Shown: positions 5,121 through 6,472 of the stretch, in pieces
How positions within the stretch are numbered: position 1 is the first letter of the stretch
Layout: each line of letters opens with the position of its first letter
Assembly (NCBI GenBank): GCA_020047775.1
Contig: JAIFNK010000164.1
Location: forward strand, 1-6,472
Direction: 5' to 3'
DNA from: Akkermansia sp.
GTDB taxonomy: Bacteria; Verrucomicrobiota; Verrucomicrobiia; Verrucomicrobiales; Akkermansiaceae
DNA length: 6,472 nt
The notes under the pieces: generated by a model
What the model saw: only the letters and a program-made list of their open reading frames with translations
Told to the model about the DNA's origin: nothing
Database searches by the model: none
Made by a program: the position numbers and the translations under genes

Positions 5121-6472
5121 ATGCTGAACCACCTCATCCGTTGGTCGCTGCGTAATCGGGCGATCATCCTCTGCCTGTCGCTGCTCATCCTGGCGATGGG
5201 TTTCAAAACCGGCAGCGAGCTTCCCGTCGAAGTCCTGCCCGACCTCACCAAGCCCACCGTCACGATTCTCACCGAAACTCCCGGACTCTCACCCGAGGAG
5301 GTCGAAGCCCTGGTCACCCAACCGATTGAGAACTCGATGATGGGCGTCGCCGGCCTCACGCGGATGCGCTCCACGTCCGACATCGCGCTCTCGCTGGTTT
5401 TCGCCGAATTCGAATGGGGCACGGACATCTACAAAGCCCGCCAGTTAGTCCAAGAGCGCCTGCAAGTCGCACGCGAATCGCTGCCTGAGGGAACCCAACC
5501 CTACCTCACTCCCGTCGCCTCATTGATGGGGGAAATCCTGCTCATCGGAGTCAAAAGCACCGACGGCAAAACCGCGCCGATGGATATCCGCACCGTCGCC
5601 GATTGGACGATCCGCATGCGATTGCAAGCCATCCCCGGCGTCGCCGAAGTTCTTAACATGGGCGGCGGCGTCAAGCAGGCGCAAATCCAGCCGGATCCCT
5701 GGCGGATGCAGGCTAACGGCGTGACCATCGAGGAACTCGAACTGGCCGCGCGCAACGCCGCCGTCAACACCACCGGCGGCTTCATCGACAGCGGCCCTCA
5801 GGAAATCATGGTTCGCAACCTCGCCATGACCGTCGAGTTGGAAGATCTGTCTCGTACCATCATCAAGATGTCCAACGGCCGCCCCATCGCCCTCTCGGAT
5901 GTCGCCACCGTCACTTGGGGCACCGAACCGAAACGCGGTGAAGCCGCTGTCAACGGCAGTCCCGGCGTGATCATGAGTGTGATCAAGGCGCCCGGTTTTG
6001 ATACCATCGCCCTCACGGAACAAATCGAGGCCGCCATCGCCGGACTCAAACCCACCTTGCCCGAAGGCGTGGAAGCCACGGTGTTGTTCCGTCAGCGGGA
6101 CTTCATCGACAGCGCCATCGGCAATCTCAAAAAAGCCATCGTCGAAGGCGCGGTCATGGTCACCTTGGTGCTGCTGCTCTTCCTCATGAGTTTCCGTACC
6201 AGCTTCATCACCCTGATGGCCATGCCCTTGAGTTTCGCAGTCACCTTGTTGACCTTCCGCTGGCTGGATCTCAGTGTGAACAGCATGACTCTCGGCGGCC
6301 TCGCCGTCGCCATCGGCATGGTCGTCGATGACGCCATCGTCGATGTGGAAAACGTCTATCGCCGCTTGCGCGAAAACGCCCGGCTCAAGGAACCGTTGCC
6401 GAAGCTCGAACTCATCGCGCTCGCATCCGGAGAGGTGCGGAACTCGATCCTCTACGCCACCATCCTGATCGT
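5121..6472 (+). CDS. Heavy-metal efflux RND transporter (CzcA/CusA family), N-terminal part
   Basis: The frame runs from ATG 5121 off the right edge, giving 450 complete residues of a family usually about 1,030-1,070 long. It is an inner membrane, proton-driven pump. TM1 lies at about 14-28, followed by PVEVLPDLTKPTVTI (35-49), the family signature at the start of the porter domain. The large periplasmic loop runs to about residue 335, with TM2 at 339-357, TM3 at 363-382 and TM4 at about 388-410. TM4 reads AIGMVVDDAIVDVEN (397-411). Asp403 and Glu410 occupy the positions of the essential Asp and Glu of CzcA. The first Asp of the CzcA-type DFG motif is Ala397, as in CusA-like pumps, and an Asp-Asp pair (403-404) recalls drug-type RND proteins. 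Substrate-binding residues lie beyond the window, so the metal is undetermined. It is co-transcribed with the adaptor gene. Confidence 0.93.
   Translation, partial: MLNHLIRWSLRNRAIILCLSLLILAMGFKTGSELPVEVLPDLTKPTVTILTETPGLSPEEVEALVTQPIENSMMGVAGLTRMRSTSDIALSLVFAEFEWGTDIYKARQLVQERLQVARESLPEGTQPYLTPVASLMGEILLIGVKSTDGKTAPMDIRTVADWTIRMRLQAIPGVAEVLNMGGGVKQAQIQPDPWRMQANGVTIEELELAARNAAVNTTGGFIDSGPQEIMVRNLAMTVELEDLSRTIIKMSNGRPIALSDVATVTWGTEPKRGEAAVNGSPGVIMSVIKAPGFDTIALTEQIEAAIAGLKPTLPEGVEATVLFRQRDFIDSAIGNLKKAIVEGAVMVTLVLLLFLMSFRTSFITLMAMPLSFAVTLLTFRWLDLSVNSMTLGGLAVAIGMVVDDAIVDVENVYRRLRENARLKEPLPKLELIALASGEVRNSILYATILI

Overview
The window reads as a GC-rich bacterial chromosome fragment, most likely from the Verrucomicrobiota. 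That placement is an inference. It rests on a DUF5069-type protein, translation starts without visible Shine-Dalgarno sequences, Gram-negative envelope genes (an outer membrane factor and a tripartite pump), and the general look of the RuvA and adaptor proteins. No rRNA, tRNA, CRISPR array or transposase gene was seen.

Layout from left to right. Bases 1-369 encode an internal piece of a Ski2-like DEAD/DEAH helicase. Its homology stops abruptly just after helicase motif V; the frame then runs through unrelated sequence to a stop at 570-572, so the gene looks truncated. Bases 370-789 hold no convincing gene. They contain a palindromic, MITE-like element bounded by 23-base inverted repeats (406-428 and 569-591) and a second, smaller hairpin (622-645). 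Next is a complete ruvA (790-1386). A DUF5069 gene converges on it on the minus strand (1396-1815) with only 9 bases between them. Bases 1816-2168 are non-coding as far as can be told and carry short inverted repeats, including TTGGCA-N6-TGCCAA about 55 bases before the next gene.

The right two thirds is a metal-efflux locus on the plus strand. It has a small exported His/Cys-rich protein (2169-2528), a TolC/CzcC-like outer membrane factor (2674-3900), a periplasmic adaptor (3921-5117) and an RND pump of the heavy-metal type (5121 to the window end, about the first 450 residues). The last three are separated by 20 and 3 bases and are surely co-transcribed. The expected machine takes metal ions from the periplasm or cytoplasm, moves them through the proton-driven RND pump, and exports them through the outer membrane factor. 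The small protein probably binds metal in the periplasm.

The most unusual item is the adaptor. It appears to lack the alpha-helical hairpin that normally contacts the outer membrane channel. It has a CPCPDPAC cysteine cluster in the region after the beta-barrel start, and it ends in a His-rich segment followed by a C-terminal transmembrane helix. Together with the His/Cys-rich leader protein this suggests a variant heavy-metal tripartite pump. The transported metal cannot be decided from the sequence.
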